Shown: piece after piece, positions 1 to 6,953 of the stretch | How the letters are laid out: the number at the start of each line of letters is the position of its first letter | Position numbering within the stretch: the first letter of the stretch is position 1 | NCBI GenBank assembly: GCA_902479095.1 | Contig: CABSNL010000009.1 | Coordinates: 1 to 48,390, forward strand | Length of the DNA: 48,390 nucleotides | Source: an uncultured Collinsella sp. | GTDB taxonomy: Bacteria; Actinomycetota; Coriobacteriia; Coriobacteriales; Coriobacteriaceae | Reading direction: 5' to 3' | The notes under the pieces: model-generated | Database searches by the model: none | The model's input: only the letters and a program-made list of their open reading frames with translations | Told to the model about the DNA's origin: nothing | Program-made: the position numbers and the translations under genes

Positions 1-2443
1 TACTTACCGACGAACCTGTCTTTGACAATACGTCGTTCTTGATCTGTACGGTATCAGAGTCCGCCTTAAATTCTTTACCATCTGAGCTTGCGCTCGCCGA
101 GTTCGTGAGCTCGCCGAGATTCTTTGACGTATCGACTACCGACCTTTTAACAGCAGTCGAATACGTCAGCTTTGCGTACCCTGTATTATTGCCCAGCTTT
201 TCCGTTGGAATTGAAAACGCAACCATCTGGCGATCGACAGCAGGCGTCAGCAAGACATCCGAAACCTCGGTTTTTTCTCTCTCATGTTCCCATTCGCGGC
301 CGGGCACCGCCGTCCCGTAGGGATTTGAATACAAAGAATATTTAGCCGAGCCGGGAATATAACTCATTCCCTCAGGAAGCTCATCTTTGACAACGACATC
401 CTTGCCATTGAGCCTGCCAGCGCCATAATACTCACCGGCAGGCGTCTTAGCTCGATTGGCATAGACAGTCCAGTCGACAATCCACGCACCTTTGTCGTTC
501 GAGCCATCCACTGATTTCCAGTCAAACGTCTCATCCCACCGTGCTTGCGAGCCGTCTTCATTTATTTTTACACTCTTCTCAACCGAAGGCTCCGCTTCGC
601 CCTCAACATAGTAAAAGACAAAATCAGAATAGCCGCTAAACCCGTCGACAGAGGCGAAGTTGGAGTACCAACCAAGAAGTGCATCGGTCACCGTTTTATA
701 CGTAATAACCACCTCGGGGGACTTATCAAGCGCTTCTTTGACTTTATCCGTAATGGTTATTTGGATATTGCAGTTGTGTTGGTTGCTGTTCTGCGACGGA
801 TTTTCACCACCCGCAAACGTCCAATCGGTACCTTGGTCCAGTTTGGTACCCCCAATGGTAATTACATGTGAAGGGCCATCGGAGGTATCCGGCCCCATAG
901 TCTGCTTCCAAGCCGCCAGCATGGTATCTTTGATAAGAATGGATGTTGGGTTTTTCGCATTTACGTAATCACGGAGCTCTACGCGTAATTGCCAAGTTGC
1001 TTTTCCGGTCCGAGATGCCTCATCCGGATTAAGCAGCGTTTTGCTAATGGTTTTGCCCGTCCAAGGACGGATGTAGTATGCGGTGCTTTCACCAGAGGGC
1101 AGACCGGAGTCTTCTTTTTTCACACTTGCCGTGTTACTAACTTTTTCGTAGGAATTCTCATCTTTCAGCTTAGTTTGATAGACGATGCAGTAGGTCGCAT
1201 ACCGATCGCCCTCTTTTGGATTAAACGTATAGCTAAATGAATCCCCTGACTCGCTCAGCATTTCCTCATCGATCTTTTGTTTTTCATCGGCGGTCTCGCC
1301 CTTGTAGACCGTATAGCTGCCAATATAATCCTGCTTGCCATCGAGCTTGTCGGTAAAGGTGTAGCCAGACATATCGGCCTTGAGAGATCCCCTGTTGAGC
1401 ACAACCTTCCAAGTGATGACAGACGATGTTCCGGAGCCAGCCTCTTTTTGAATCATGTCGTATTGAAACGGTTCCGACGCCCCTTTAATCGTAAGAGATT
1501 GTTGGTGATTTGCTTTTCCCCAGGTTGTTTGCACACTATTCCTACCTTGCGTAGGTGTGCCATTAGAAAGAGACAAGTTCTTGCTAACTGTCGTTTCGTA
1601 GGTAACGGTATGGTCGCCCTGAGAAAGGTTACCTAGCGGCAACGTTGCAGTTCGCTCTTCGATGCTCACGGACGAACCAAGAGGATTTCCATCGAGCTTG
1701 AAGCTGCTTTGCTCAAAGTCCAGGTAGTCACCGAGCGTATCGACCAGTTTTACATCCGTTGCGTGCGACGTAACACTCAGATTAATAGTCCAAGTTATCT
1801 TGGCATTTCCGGTACTGCTATCTTGGGAAAAGACACCTGATTTGTTTCCATCAACTGCGCCATCTTGAATCTCGATCGGTACAGTTTCGCCAACGCCTGG
1901 AAATTTCAGTTCGACTTTTTCGCCGTCATCTACATCTTTGTCTTTAAGCTCAAACTCGAAATTGACGCGCACATAGAGCGAAGAGGGATGACCGCTGAGA
2001 TAGCTGGCATCGTAATTAAAAACGACCTTGTTATCCTTTATGTACCAAGTTCCCATCCTTTGTGCATTCTCGGTATCATCCGTCCTTAAGATACCGCCCT
2101 CGTTCTCGTTCACAACAATCGAGTCGGGAAAGGTATAAATCGTCTCAAGCCTTTCAGGTGTAGGCCCACAATTCTCATGAAAACGAGCTTCCATAAAACC
2201 GTAGATAGTATCGGCTGTCGTAATCGAGGGTGAGCCCTCTTTACCGAGAGGCTGCTGACGACCCTTATCGGCATACAGCCCAACCGTAACGTCCGCCGTA
2301 TCGCCGTTGATCACAATCGGCGTCGGCGTCGTCACGTCCTCGGCGCGCACTGGGGCTGCGCCGTGAAAAACAGCGGCGGTGAGGCTAATCAAAATGAAGA
2401 CCAGGGCCGCCATACCCAGCGACCGCGAGCGGTGTGCGTCCAT
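1..2443 (-). CDS. Large secreted/surface adhesin with Ig-like stalk domains, partial (C-terminus outside window)
   Basis: The frame is open from an ATG at 2443 to the window edge without a stop, giving 814 codons of an incomplete protein. AGGGG lies about 7 nt before the ATG and fixes the start. Residues 1-35 form a signal peptide: basic start, hydrophobic core, then an Ala-rich cleavage area ending near VRAED. The remainder is threonine-, serine- and aspartate-rich beta-strand sequence without internal cysteine pairs. It includes several modules of the form kvvDtl..yl.f...s.kl, typical of Cna-type collagen/fibrinogen-binding and DUF11-like isopeptide domains of Gram-positive adhesins. The role is inferred to be host or matrix binding at the cell surface. 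Codon use is more AT-rich than in the neighbouring typA. An LPXTG anchor would be expected past the left edge but cannot be seen. It stands alone, next to a regulatory-looking AT-rich intergenic region. Confidence 0.8.
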   Translation of the reverse strand, partial: MDAHRSRSLGMAALVFILISLTAAVFHGAAPVRAEDVTTPTPIVINGDTADVTVGLYADKGRQQPLGKEGSPSITTADTIYGFMEARFHENCGPTPERLETIYTFPDSIVVNENEGGILRTDDTENAQRMGTWYIKDNKVVFNYDASYLSGHPSSLYVRVNFEFELKDKDVDDGEKVELKFPGVGETVPIEIQDGAVDGNKSGVFSQDSSTGNAKITWTINLSVTSHATDVKLVDTLGDYLDFEQSSFKLDGNPLGSSVSIEERTATLPLGNLSQGDHTVTYETTVSKNLSLSNGTPTQGRNSVQTTWGKANHQQSLTIKGASEPFQYDMIQKEAGSGTSSVITWKVVLNRGSLKADMSGYTFTDKLDGKQDYIGSYTVYKGETADEKQKIDEEMLSESGDSFSYTFNPKEGDRYATYCIVYQTKLKDENSYEKVSNTASVKKEDSGLPSGESTAYYIRPWTGKTISKTLLNPDEASRTGKATWQLRVELRDYVNAKNPTSILIKDTMLAAWKQTMGPDTSDGPSHVITIGGTKLDQGTDWTFAGGENPSQNSNQHNCNIQITITDKVKEALDKSPEVVITYKTVTDALLGWYSNFASVDGFSGYSDFVFYYVEGEAEPSVEKSVKINEDGSQARWDETFDWKSVDGSNDKGAWIVDWTVYANRAKTPAGEYYGAGRLNGKDVVVKDELPEGMSYIPGSAKYSLYSNPYGTAVPGREWEHEREKTEVSDVLLTPAVDRQMVAFSIPTEKLGNNTGYAKLTYSTAVKRSVVDTSKNLGELTNSASASSDGKEFKADSDTVQIKNDVLSKTGSSVS

Positions 2444-2595
2444 AGTTGTCCCCTAATTCCTACAACACAGTGTGGAATACGGCGAATCGTCGGATCGAAC
2501 ACAAACCCCAACATCAACATGAACCCGCCTAGCGCATTGCAAGAACCCATTGGGGAGCAACTTCTAAGACGGTTCGTCTATGCCACAATGCATAA

Positions 2596-2623
2596 AATAT
2601 AATATAGATACCAGTCATGTAAA
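2596..2623 (-). promoter_or_regulatory. Candidate promoter for the left-edge adhesin
   Basis: On the minus strand TTTACA (2623-2618) and TATATT (2601-2596) are separated by 16 bp and lie about 150 bp before the adhesin start. The match is reasonable but the surroundings are AT-rich, so chance similarity is possible. Confidence 0.35.
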
Positions 2624-2650
2624 CCGCAGGTAAAGAGGTCTTTTAATTTA

Positions 2651-2664
2651 ATACCAGTTGGTAT
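2651..2664. promoter_or_regulatory. Palindrome, possible operator
   Basis: ATACCAGTTGGTAT is a 6-bp inverted repeat around a 2-bp centre. The half-site ATACCAGT recurs at 2608-2615 inside the candidate adhesin promoter. An outer pair, CAGGTAAA at 2627-2634 and TTTACCTG at 2664-2671, also forms an inverted repeat. The placement between two outward-facing promoter candidates suggests a regulator binding site, but no regulator gene is visible beside it. Confidence 0.35.
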
Positions 2665-2680
2665 TTACCTGTTAACGGGT

Positions 2681-2710
2681 TTGCATTAAAGCAGTTATAT
2701 TCTGTAGAAT
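2681..2710 (+). promoter_or_regulatory. Candidate plus-strand promoter without a clear gene
   Basis: TTGCAT (2681-2686), an 18-bp spacer and TAGAAT with a preceding TG (2705-2710) resemble a sigma-70 promoter. No credible coding sequence follows. Transcription would run about 130 nt into the bidirectional terminator at 2804-2842. Confidence 0.3.
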
Positions 2711-2803
2711 TATGTATATGTTTAAACAACTTAACTTTGACCGGAAAGCCGCTCGGAGGGATAACCGCCCCAGCTGTGGTGCAAACGAACCTGTCCACTG
2801 CAC

Positions 2804-2842
2804 AAGAAAGGGCGCCGACCGCGATGGTCGACGCCCTTTCTT
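2804..2842. terminator. Bidirectional terminator downstream of typA
   Basis: Arms 2804-2814 and 2832-2842 (AAGAAAGGGCG / CGCCCTTTCTT) flank an inner CGACC/GGTCG stem, giving a long hairpin with A-rich and T-rich ends that can stop transcription from either side. It lies 24 bp beyond the typA stop. Confidence 0.8.
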
Positions 2843-2866
2843 GTTAGTCGCTATAAAGCCCAGCGC

Positions 2867-4705
2867 TTATTTGTTGACCTGGCCGGCGCGAACGGCAGCC
2901 TTCTTGCGGTCGGTGGCGTTGAGCAGACGCTTGCGCAGGCGGATGTTCTTGGGAGTGATCTCGACCAGCTCGTCGTCGGCGATGTACTCCAGCGCCTCCT
3001 CCAGCGAGAAGGTGCGGGGCGGCACCAGCTGAACGGAGATATCGGAGGTCGAGGAGCGCTGGTTGCCCAGGTTCTTGGTACGGGCGATATTGACGACCAT
3101 GTCGCCAGCCTTGCTGCGCTCGCCCACGATCATGCCCTCGTAGCACTCGGTGCCTGGCTCAACAAACAGCTGACCGCGCTCCTGCAGCGTACCCAGGGCA
3201 TAGGCAACGGCCTTCTCGGTGGTCATAGAGATCATTGCGCCGTTCTGGCGGTTGCCGATCTCGCCGGCATAGGGGCCGTACTCCAGGAAGGTGTGGTAGA
3301 ACACGCCCTCGCCGTGGGTGACGTTCATGATGCGGTTCTTAAGACCCATGATGCCGCGGGTCGGAATCTTAAACTCGAGGTGCGTCACGATGCCCGAGGT
3401 ATCCATGCTCGTCATGATGCCGCCGGAGGTGCCGAAGACCTCAACGACCTTGCCCGAGTACTCGTCCGGGCACTCGACGACGGCCTGCTCGACGGGCTCC
3501 ATCTTGTTGCCGTTCTCGTCCTTCTTAAACAGAACGCGGGGACGGCCGACCTGGAACTCAAAGCCCTCGCGGCGCATGGACTCCATCAGAACGGACAGGT
3601 GCAGAATGCCGCGGCCCGAGACCTCGACGCCGCTCTTGTCCTCGAGTTCCTCGATCTTCATGGTCACGTTGTTCTCGGCCTCGTTGAACAGGCGCTCCTT
3701 GAGCTGACGGGCGCCCACGATGTCGCCGTCGCGGCCGACAAGCGGGGAGGTCGAAGCCTCAAAGACGATGGACAGGGTCGGCGGGTCGATCTCGATGGGC
3801 TCGAGCTCGACAGGGTTCTCGGGATCGGTGTAGACATCGCCGATATCGGTGCGGTCGATACCCACGACAGCGGCGATGTCGCCGGCGCCGACTTCCTGGC
3901 ACTCGGTACGGCCCAGGTAGTCGAAGGTAAAGAGCTGCTTGACGGTGGCGGTAGCGATGGAGCCGTCGTTCTTGACAACCAGGATCTGGTCGCCCTGGTG
4001 GATGGCGCCAGAGTACACGCGGCCGATACCGATGCGGCCGACGAAGTTGGAGTGGTCGATGGTCACGCACTGCATGGCCAGCGGGGCGTTCTCGTCAACC
4101 TCGGGCGCGGGCATGTCGTCGATAATCATATCGAGCAGCGGGTACATGTCCATGTTGCCGTCGTTGGGGTCAAGACGGGCAAAGCCGTTCATGGCGCTGG
4201 CGTAGACCACGTGCTCCATGGCGAACTCAAGCTGGTCGTCGGTGGCGCCCAGGTCGGCCATGAGGTCCAGGCAGTCGTTGTAGGCCTTCTCGGGGTTGGC
4301 GCCCGGACGGTCGATCTTGTTGATGACGATCATGATCTTAAGGCCGGTGTCGATAGCGTGACGCAGCACGAAGCGGGTCTGGGGCATGGGGCCCTCAAAG
4401 GCGTCGACCAGCAGCAGGGCGCCGTCGGCCATACGCAGCACGCGCTCGACCTCGCCGCCAAAGTCGGCGTGGCCCGGGGTGTCGATGACGTTGATCTTGA
4501 CGTCCTTGTACTCGATAGAGATGTTCTTGGCGAGAATCGTAATGCCGCGCTCGCGCTCCTGGTCGTTGGAATCCAGGACGCGGTCCTCGACCTGCTGGTT
4601 GGCACGGAAGGCGTCCGTGGCACGCAGGAGCTTGTCGACCATCGTCGTCTTGCCGTGGTCGACGTGAGCGATGATGGCGATGTTCCTCAGATTGTCTACG
4701 CGCAT
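2867..4705 (-). CDS. typA: Ribosome-associated translational GTPase TypA/BipA
   Basis: The 612-residue product has the usual TypA length and layout. The N-terminal G domain carries G1 AHVDHGKTT (residues 13-21), a switch I region with ERERGITI, G3 DTPGHADF and G4 NKID. These are followed by EF-Tu-like beta-barrel, EF-G III/V-like and the TypA-specific C-terminal domains; the region around RGIMGLKNRIM is typical of BipA. TypA binds the 70S ribosome with GTP and helps ribosome assembly and growth under stress or cold. The ATG at 4705 follows an AGGGGAAC ribosome binding site. It is the last gene of a minus-strand run and ends at a strong terminator. The protein is GC-rich and complete. Confidence 0.97.
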   Translation of the reverse strand: MRVDNLRNIAIIAHVDHGKTTMVDKLLRATDAFRANQQVEDRVLDSNDQERERGITILAKNISIEYKDVKINVIDTPGHADFGGEVERVLRMADGALLLVDAFEGPMPQTRFVLRHAIDTGLKIMIVINKIDRPGANPEKAYNDCLDLMADLGATDDQLEFAMEHVVYASAMNGFARLDPNDGNMDMYPLLDMIIDDMPAPEVDENAPLAMQCVTIDHSNFVGRIGIGRVYSGAIHQGDQILVVKNDGSIATATVKQLFTFDYLGRTECQEVGAGDIAAVVGIDRTDIGDVYTDPENPVELEPIEIDPPTLSIVFEASTSPLVGRDGDIVGARQLKERLFNEAENNVTMKIEELEDKSGVEVSGRGILHLSVLMESMRREGFEFQVGRPRVLFKKDENGNKMEPVEQAVVECPDEYSGKVVEVFGTSGGIMTSMDTSGIVTHLEFKIPTRGIMGLKNRIMNVTHGEGVFYHTFLEYGPYAGEIGNRQNGAMISMTTEKAVAYALGTLQERGQLFVEPGTECYEGMIVGERSKAGDMVVNIARTKNLGNQRSSTSDISVQLVPPRTFSLEEALEYIADDELVEITPKNIRLRKRLLNATDRKKAAVRAGQVNK

Positions 4706-4822
4706 GTAGTTCCCCTATCTTCTATCTATATACAACCGGCACGCGTATGCGACCCACCCAGCAATGCAACGCTCGGCGGGAATATTGAGCCTTTTACCGA
4801 AAACTCGTTTATTTTAGCGATT

Positions 4823-5272
4823 TTAGATGAGAGGGGTTTCCTCACCTGCAGGTTCAGGGTCGCTCCACATAAAACCATCGCCGGCGCCCATGCCCTCATA
4901 CAGCACATATGCCGAAAAACCGCTCTCGAGCGTGGTTTCGAAGAAGCTCACGAGCAGAGCATCGTGATAGCCGCCGTCAATCTCGACGCAGCCGGTGTAG
5001 CCGATGGCATAGCGAGCGATACGGCCCAGGCCCTCGTCCTTAAGACCCATCTTGTGCTCGGAGATAAAGTTGGTGGCCGCCTCGAGGCACGCCTCTTCGC
5101 CGTCCTCGTCGAGCGCCGCCAGATAACGGTTGGAAGCGGCGTCCTCAATTGCCACGACCACGCCAGGGTTTTCACCGGCGGCAAGGTCGTCCAAGAACGC
5201 GCCGATCAGATCGCACACCATGGCGTCGAGCTCGGCGGAGACGTTACCGGCGTCCTGCATATCCTGTGCCAT
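4823..5272 (-). CDS. Conserved acidic protein of unknown function
   Basis: The 149-residue product is strongly acidic and has no signal peptide or membrane segment, so it is probably cytoplasmic. I do not recognise a family. Residues 10-90 look alpha-helical, and residues 95-130 (GYTGCVEIDGGYHDALLVSFFE) look like a small beta sheet. GGAAGG about 10 nt before the ATG supports the start at 5272. The gene is 30 bp after an unknown membrane-protein gene and 117 bp ahead of typA, on the same strand. The steady codon use typical of the neighbours and the frame length support it as a real gene. No function is proposed. Confidence 0.75.
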   Translation of the reverse strand: MAQDMQDAGNVSAELDAMVCDLIGAFLDDLAAGENPGVVVAIEDAASNRYLAALDEDGEEACLEAATNFISEHKMGLKDEGLGRIARYAIGYTGCVEIDGGYHDALLVSFFETTLESGFSAYVLYEGMGAGDGFMWSDPEPAGEETPLI

Positions 5273-5302
5273 CTTTAGACCTTCCCATCGAGTCTGGCGT
5301 CG

Positions 5303-5692
5303 TTACAGTTCTTGTGCCTCAGCAGCGATCTTAGCGGCAGCGTCGCGGGCGCGCATCATATCCATCGCGCGCTTGTCGAGTACCTTGATCTGACTGGTCA
5401 GCATGACCGCATCGACCACGCCCCAGATCATAAGGCCCGTAGAGATCGAAAACCCAAGCGCACCAACTGTACCACGAAGGCGCGAACAGATTGCCGCGAC
5501 AAGGGCGGAGACGACAACCATCTTGATAAACGAGCCGCGGCGTTCGCGAAGCGTGCGGGCCTGCGTCACATAGGCAATGCGAGCCGCCTCAGAAGCCTCC
5601 GAGCGCATCTGGGCCTCGCGCGCAATGGTCGCCGCCTCAGCCGACATACCGCCGGCCATCAGCGAACGCTCCGCAGCCTGGACGCCCCGCAT
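5303..5692 (-). CDS. Small membrane protein of unknown function
   Basis: The 129-residue product has a long amphipathic, Ala- and Arg-rich N-terminal region (1-52), two hydrophobic segments (about 57-72 and 77-97) and a helical, Ala-rich C-terminal tail (105-129). This suggests a two-pass inner membrane protein with both ends in the cytoplasm and possible coiled-coil flanks. Its ATG abuts the stop of the bifunctional-nuclease gene exactly (TAA-ATG), so the two are probably translationally coupled. I do not recognise a family and propose no function. Confidence 0.7.
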   Translation of the reverse strand: MRGVQAAERSLMAGGMSAEAATIAREAQMRSEASEAARIAYVTQARTLRERRGSFIKMVVVSALVAAICSRLRGTVGALGFSISTGLMIWGVVDAVMLTSQIKVLDKRAMDMMRARDAAAKIAAEAQEL

Positions 5693-6193
5693 TTAGAAGT
5701 CATCGGGGGAGAGCGTATGGACGAACTCGTCGAACTTCTCGAACTCTTGCTCGTCGTCGACTTCCTCGGCATGGGCAGAAACGGTGCCCAGGCGATTCAT
5801 GATGTCGTCTTCAACGAACATGGGGGCATTACTGCGTACGGCGAGGGCGATGGCGTCGCTCGGACGCGCATCGATCTTATGCTCGTTGCCATCGGCCAAC
5901 ACGACAACCGTCGCGTAAAACACGGGCGGCTCGGCGCGAACGATTTCGATGCGTTCGAGCTTGGCACCCAGGGCACCAACAGTATCGAGCAACAGGTCAT
6001 GGGTAATCGGGCGCTCGGCGCGACCGCTATCGATGCCGCGGCTGATGGCAGCAGCTTCAAACGAACCAGTCTGAATGGAAAGGGAACGCAGTGGCGCGGG
6101 CGAGTCCGATTTGCTGCAGCGCTCGCGAAGCACGATAAGCGATGGCACGGGACCGGCGGCCATGACGATGGTCTCTATGTCGACACGAACCAT
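5693..6193 (-). CDS. Bifunctional nuclease family protein (DUF151/BFN)
   Basis: The 166-residue product belongs to the DUF151 bifunctional nuclease family. It shows the conserved central block LDTVGALGAKLERIEIV ... FYATVVV followed by DARPSDAIALAVRSNAP (about residues 108-124), the family hallmark, and ends in an acidic tail. Related proteins have reported DNase and RNase activity, and in actinobacteria the gene is widespread; the physiological substrate is not established. An ATG ten codons upstream exists, but the ATG at 6193 has GGAGGT directly before it and is preferred. It heads the run bfn - membrane protein - acidic protein - typA. Confidence 0.88.
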   Translation of the reverse strand: MVRVDIETIVMAAGPVPSLIVLRERCSKSDSPAPLRSLSIQTGSFEAAAISRGIDSGRAERPITHDLLLDTVGALGAKLERIEIVRAEPPVFYATVVVLADGNEHKIDARPSDAIALAVRSNAPMFVEDDIMNRLGTVSAHAEEVDDEQEFEKFDEFVHTLSPDDF

Positions 6194-6305
6194 GGAACAC
6201 CTCCGGTACGTAGCGGTTAACACGCGGCAGTCCGCCGCATTGAATAGCTATACTACCCAAACTTTCGCACAGCACACAAAACCAAAATGAGATTTATCGC
6301 AGACA

Positions 6306-6340
6306 AGAAAAAAGCCCCAAGGCAATGCCCCAGGGCTCTT
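6306..6340 (-). terminator. Rho-independent terminator after the tRNA cluster
   Basis: On the minus strand a GC-rich hairpin (AGCCC...GGGCT with G-T wobbles in the stem) is followed by six T residues, 12 nt after the last tRNA-Ile. It separates the tRNA cluster from the bfn operon. Confidence 0.75.
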
Positions 6341-6351
6341 CACAGTTTTGA

Positions 6352-6428
6352 TGGTGGACCTGACAAGATTCGAACTTGTGACCTCCCGGTTATCAGCCGG
6401 ACGCTCTAACCAACTGAGCTACAGGTCC
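6352..6428 (-). tRNA. tRNA-Ile (GAT), second copy
   Basis: A complete cloverleaf begins GGACCTG at 6428, with D-arm AGCTCAGTTGGTTAGAGC, anticodon stem-loop containing GAT, T-arm with GTTCGAATC and an encoded CCA (6354-6352). The sequence is identical to the copy at 6576-6652. GAT reads AUC and AUU isoleucine codons. Confidence 0.97.
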
Positions 6429-6432
6429 ATCA

Positions 6433-6508
6433 TGGTGGAGGTTAGGGGGATCGAACCCCTGACCTCAGGCTTGCAAAGCCCGCGCTCTCCCAGCTGAGCT
6501 AAACCCCC
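6433..6508 (-). tRNA. tRNA-Ala (TGC)
   Basis: A complete cloverleaf starts GGGGGTT at 6508 and pairs with AACCTCC with one G-T wobble. The anticodon loop contains TGC, the T-arm has GTTCGATC, and CCA is encoded. Only 4 nt separate it from the following tRNA-Ile, so the two are processed from one transcript. Confidence 0.97.
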
Positions 6509-6519
6509 ACGGAGACAGT

Positions 6520-6564
6520 AATAAACACCCCAGCGGCGACTCGGCTCTCGCTGGGGTGTTTATT
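6520..6564 (-). terminator. Perfect 16-bp hairpin inside the tRNA operon
   Basis: AATAAACACCCCAGCG at 6520-6535 is the exact inverse of 6549-6564. On the minus strand it follows the first tRNA-Ile and ends TTTATT, like a terminator. It leaves only 11 nt before tRNA-Ala, with no room for a new promoter, so it must be read through at least partly or act in processing. Confidence 0.6.
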
Positions 6565-6575
6565 GCGAAAGAAAG

Positions 6576-6652
6576 TGGTGGACCTGACAAGATTCGAACT
6601 TGTGACCTCCCGGTTATCAGCCGGACGCTCTAACCAACTGAGCTACAGGTCC
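6576..6652 (-). tRNA. tRNA-Ile (GAT), first copy
   Basis: The cloverleaf is identical to 6352-6428, with anticodon GAT and encoded CCA. It is the promoter-proximal gene of the cluster Ile-Ala-Ile. Actinobacteria often carry ileT-alaT after gyrA; the third tRNA is an extra Ile copy. Confidence 0.97.
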
Positions 6653-6666
6653 ATCGCGCAAGGGAT

Positions 6667-6696
6667 ATATTAGACGAGTCGTTACGCGCGCGTCAA
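6667..6696 (-). promoter_or_regulatory. Promoter of the tRNA cluster
   Basis: TTGACG (6696-6691), an 18-bp spacer and TAATAT (6672-6667) lie 14 nt before the tRNA-Ile 5' end. This is close to the sigma-70 consensus and ideally placed. Confidence 0.8.
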
Positions 6697-6722
6697 CAAC
6701 TTTTTTTGAAAATCTTTGAAGG

Positions 6723-6864
6723 GTGTTCGGCCCGGTCGCACGGCGGCATGTGAAGTCGCCTACTCGGACAGTCCTGACTCGCACAGAGAGCACATTAAGT
6801 GCTCTCTGGCTCGTGCGGAACTCGCGATCGACTTCACATGTCGCCGTGCGACCGGGGCGAACAC
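6723..6864. repeat. 142-bp intergenic hairpin element
   Basis: The outer arms 6723-6758 and 6829-6864 are 36 bp each and match in 34 positions. Inside them a second perfect stem, CAGAGAGCAC at 6784-6793 with its inverse at 6799-6808, surrounds an ATTAA loop. The segments between outer and inner stems do not pair well. It lies between the gyrA terminator and the tRNA promoter and encodes no credible protein. It could be a structured RNA, a MITE-like non-autonomous element or a protein-bound cruciform; the sequence alone does not decide. Confidence 0.75.
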
Positions 6865-6880
6865 GAGTCCCAAGGTTTTC

Positions 6881-6913
6881 AAAAAAGCGGTCGGCGCGCA
6901 GTGCGCCGACCGC
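6881..6913 (-). terminator. gyrA terminator
   Basis: GCGGTCGGCGC (6887-6897) pairs perfectly with 6903-6913 around a 5-nt loop, followed on the minus strand by six T. It lies about 40 bp after the gyrA stop. Confidence 0.9.
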
Positions 6914-6953
6914 CGATATATGGGGTCTGATATTTTCTACCAGCCAGGGCCTC

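Noticed and set aside
2711..2803. Riboswitch in the adhesin-typA gap
   Set aside because: It is GC-rich and can fold, but I find no conserved core of a known riboswitch class, and no downstream plus-strand gene exists.
6352..6652. tRNA-Ile/Ala as the spacer of an rRNA operon
   Set aside because: No 16S or 23S sequence is present on either side; gyrA and a protein-coding operon flank the cluster.
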